From: JAENVU01 sp963801105
GTDB taxonomy: Bacteria > Actinomycetota > Acidimicrobiia > IMCC26256 > JAENVU01
Length of the DNA stretch: 64,000 bases
Assembly: GCA_963801105.1 (NCBI GenBank)
Contig: CAWDDH010000003.1
Coordinates: 1,798,001 to 1,862,000 of the forward strand
Reading direction: 5' to 3'
A model generated the notes under the pieces. That model was not told the origin of the DNA. It saw nothing but the letters and a program-made list of their open reading frames with translations, and searched no databases. A program made the translations under genes and the position numbers. Positions 63,616 to 64,000 of the stretch are shown here, piece after piece (position 1 is the first letter of the stretch; each line of letters opens with the position of its first letter).

Positions 63616-64000
63616 ATGAGGCGGATCCAGCACTACGACGTGTTCTCCTCCGTCTATGACCTCACGACCGAACCACTCCATCGCCAGCACCGGATCGATG
63701 CCGTCGAGATGCTGCACCTGCGCACGGGCCAGACGGTCCTCGACGTGCCGTGTGGAACCGGCGCGAACTTTCCGTTCCTGAACCTCGGTGTGGGCCGGAC
63801 GGGTCGGATCGTCGGTTGTGACTTCTCGCCCGGAATGCTCTCGCGGGCGCGAGCCAAGATCGACCGGGCCGGGTGGGGCCACGTGACGGTGATCGAGTCC
63901 GACGCCCGTCTCATCACCCGGGACCTGCTCGCCACACCGACGATCGATGCCGTGATCTCCATGCTGGGCATGACCGTGATGCCCGACTGGGAGGACGTGT
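63616..64000 (+). CDS. class I SAM-dependent methyltransferase (3' end outside window)
   Basis: At least 128 residues, open at the window edge. MRRIQHYDVFSSVYDLTTEPL and motif I VLDVPCGTGANFPFL, then GRIVGCDFSPGMLSRAR (acidic loop) and ISMLGMTVMPDWEDV mark a ubiE/methyltransf_11-like enzyme. Divergent from WS/DGAT, gap 186 bases. Confidence 0.85.
   Translation, partial: MRRIQHYDVFSSVYDLTTEPLHRQHRIDAVEMLHLRTGQTVLDVPCGTGANFPFLNLGVGRTGRIVGCDFSPGMLSRARAKIDRAGWGHVTVIESDARLITRDLLATPTIDAVISMLGMTVMPDWEDV

Noticed and set aside
1..64000. tRNA, rRNA, CRISPR, IS or phage genes
   Set aside because: I looked for clover-leaf ends, repeat-spacer arrays and transposase motifs by eye and saw none; short RNA genes may have been missed without a covariance search.

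Overview
The window is a chromosomal segment of a very GC-rich bacterium, most likely an actinomycete (Actinomycetota); an Acidimicrobiia-like or mycolic-order soil lineage would fit, but sequence alone cannot fix the family. Reasons: dense GTG starts, the actinobacterial bcc-aa3 respiratory set (ctaC-D-F, ctaE-qcrC-A-B with a di-haem QcrC and the small CtaF), paired WS/DGAT acyltransferases, a KstR-type operator and a CsoR-type operator. No rRNA, tRNA, CRISPR array, insertion sequence or phage gene was seen; the content looks like ordinary chromosome with some decayed genes.

Layout. 0-5.8 kb: end of a DHA2-type drug exporter, YggT and GAP-family membrane proteins, then a copper patch (a dead multicopper oxidase fragment, a CsoR-like operator, DUF302, a CopZ-type chaperone, and a His/Trp-rich lipoprotein facing the other way), a frameshifted PAP2 phosphatase and a DUF1801 protein. 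5.8-13.1 kb: a tight operon of zinc alcohol dehydrogenase, SDR, sulfotransferase and alkylsulfatase-like metallo-beta-lactamase followed by a P450, with a MaoC hydratase and a methyltransferase beside it; this looks like modification or breakdown of a hydroxylated lipid or terpenoid/steroid. 13.1-16.7 kb: two stand-alone cyclic-nucleotide-binding proteins around a SulP transporter and a decayed class III nucleotide cyclase. 16.7-22.7 kb: a LuxR-type regulator and a PAS histidine kinase / receiver / HEAT-repeat / glycosyltransferase-2 operon (the glycosyltransferase carries a single-base frameshift). 22.8-38.3 kb: mixed metabolism (enoyl-CoA hydratase, spermidine-synthase-like protein, a second DHA2 exporter, a DHFR-like protein with an ECF sigma factor, FMN hydroxyacid dehydrogenase, SDR, GT-C plus polyprenyl-phosphate mannose synthase, KstR-box nitronate monooxygenase, phosphotransacetylase-like protein, ArsR/SRPBCC pair, cation/proton antiporter). 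38.5-49.3 kb: a four-gene ABC operon, a proton-pump P-type ATPase, a GH65 phosphorylase and PEP synthase. 49.4-56.7 kb: the cytochrome bcc-aa3 oxidase genes in two convergent blocks plus CtaG. 56.7-64 kb: neutral-lipid genes (acyltransferase, acyl-CoA synthetase, two WS/DGATs, an alpha/beta hydrolase) and the start of a methyltransferase.

How the genes may work together: fatty-acyl activation and storage lipid synthesis, oxidation of hydrophobic substrates and the aerobic terminal oxidase point to an aerobic heterotroph that uses and stores lipids. The best leads for new biology are the sulfotransferase/alkylsulfatase-like pair with an altered metal motif, the His-rich lipoprotein beside a CsoR-controlled copper operon, and the HEAT-repeat/glycosyltransferase two-component operon. 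None of these can be called a proven new system from sequence alone.
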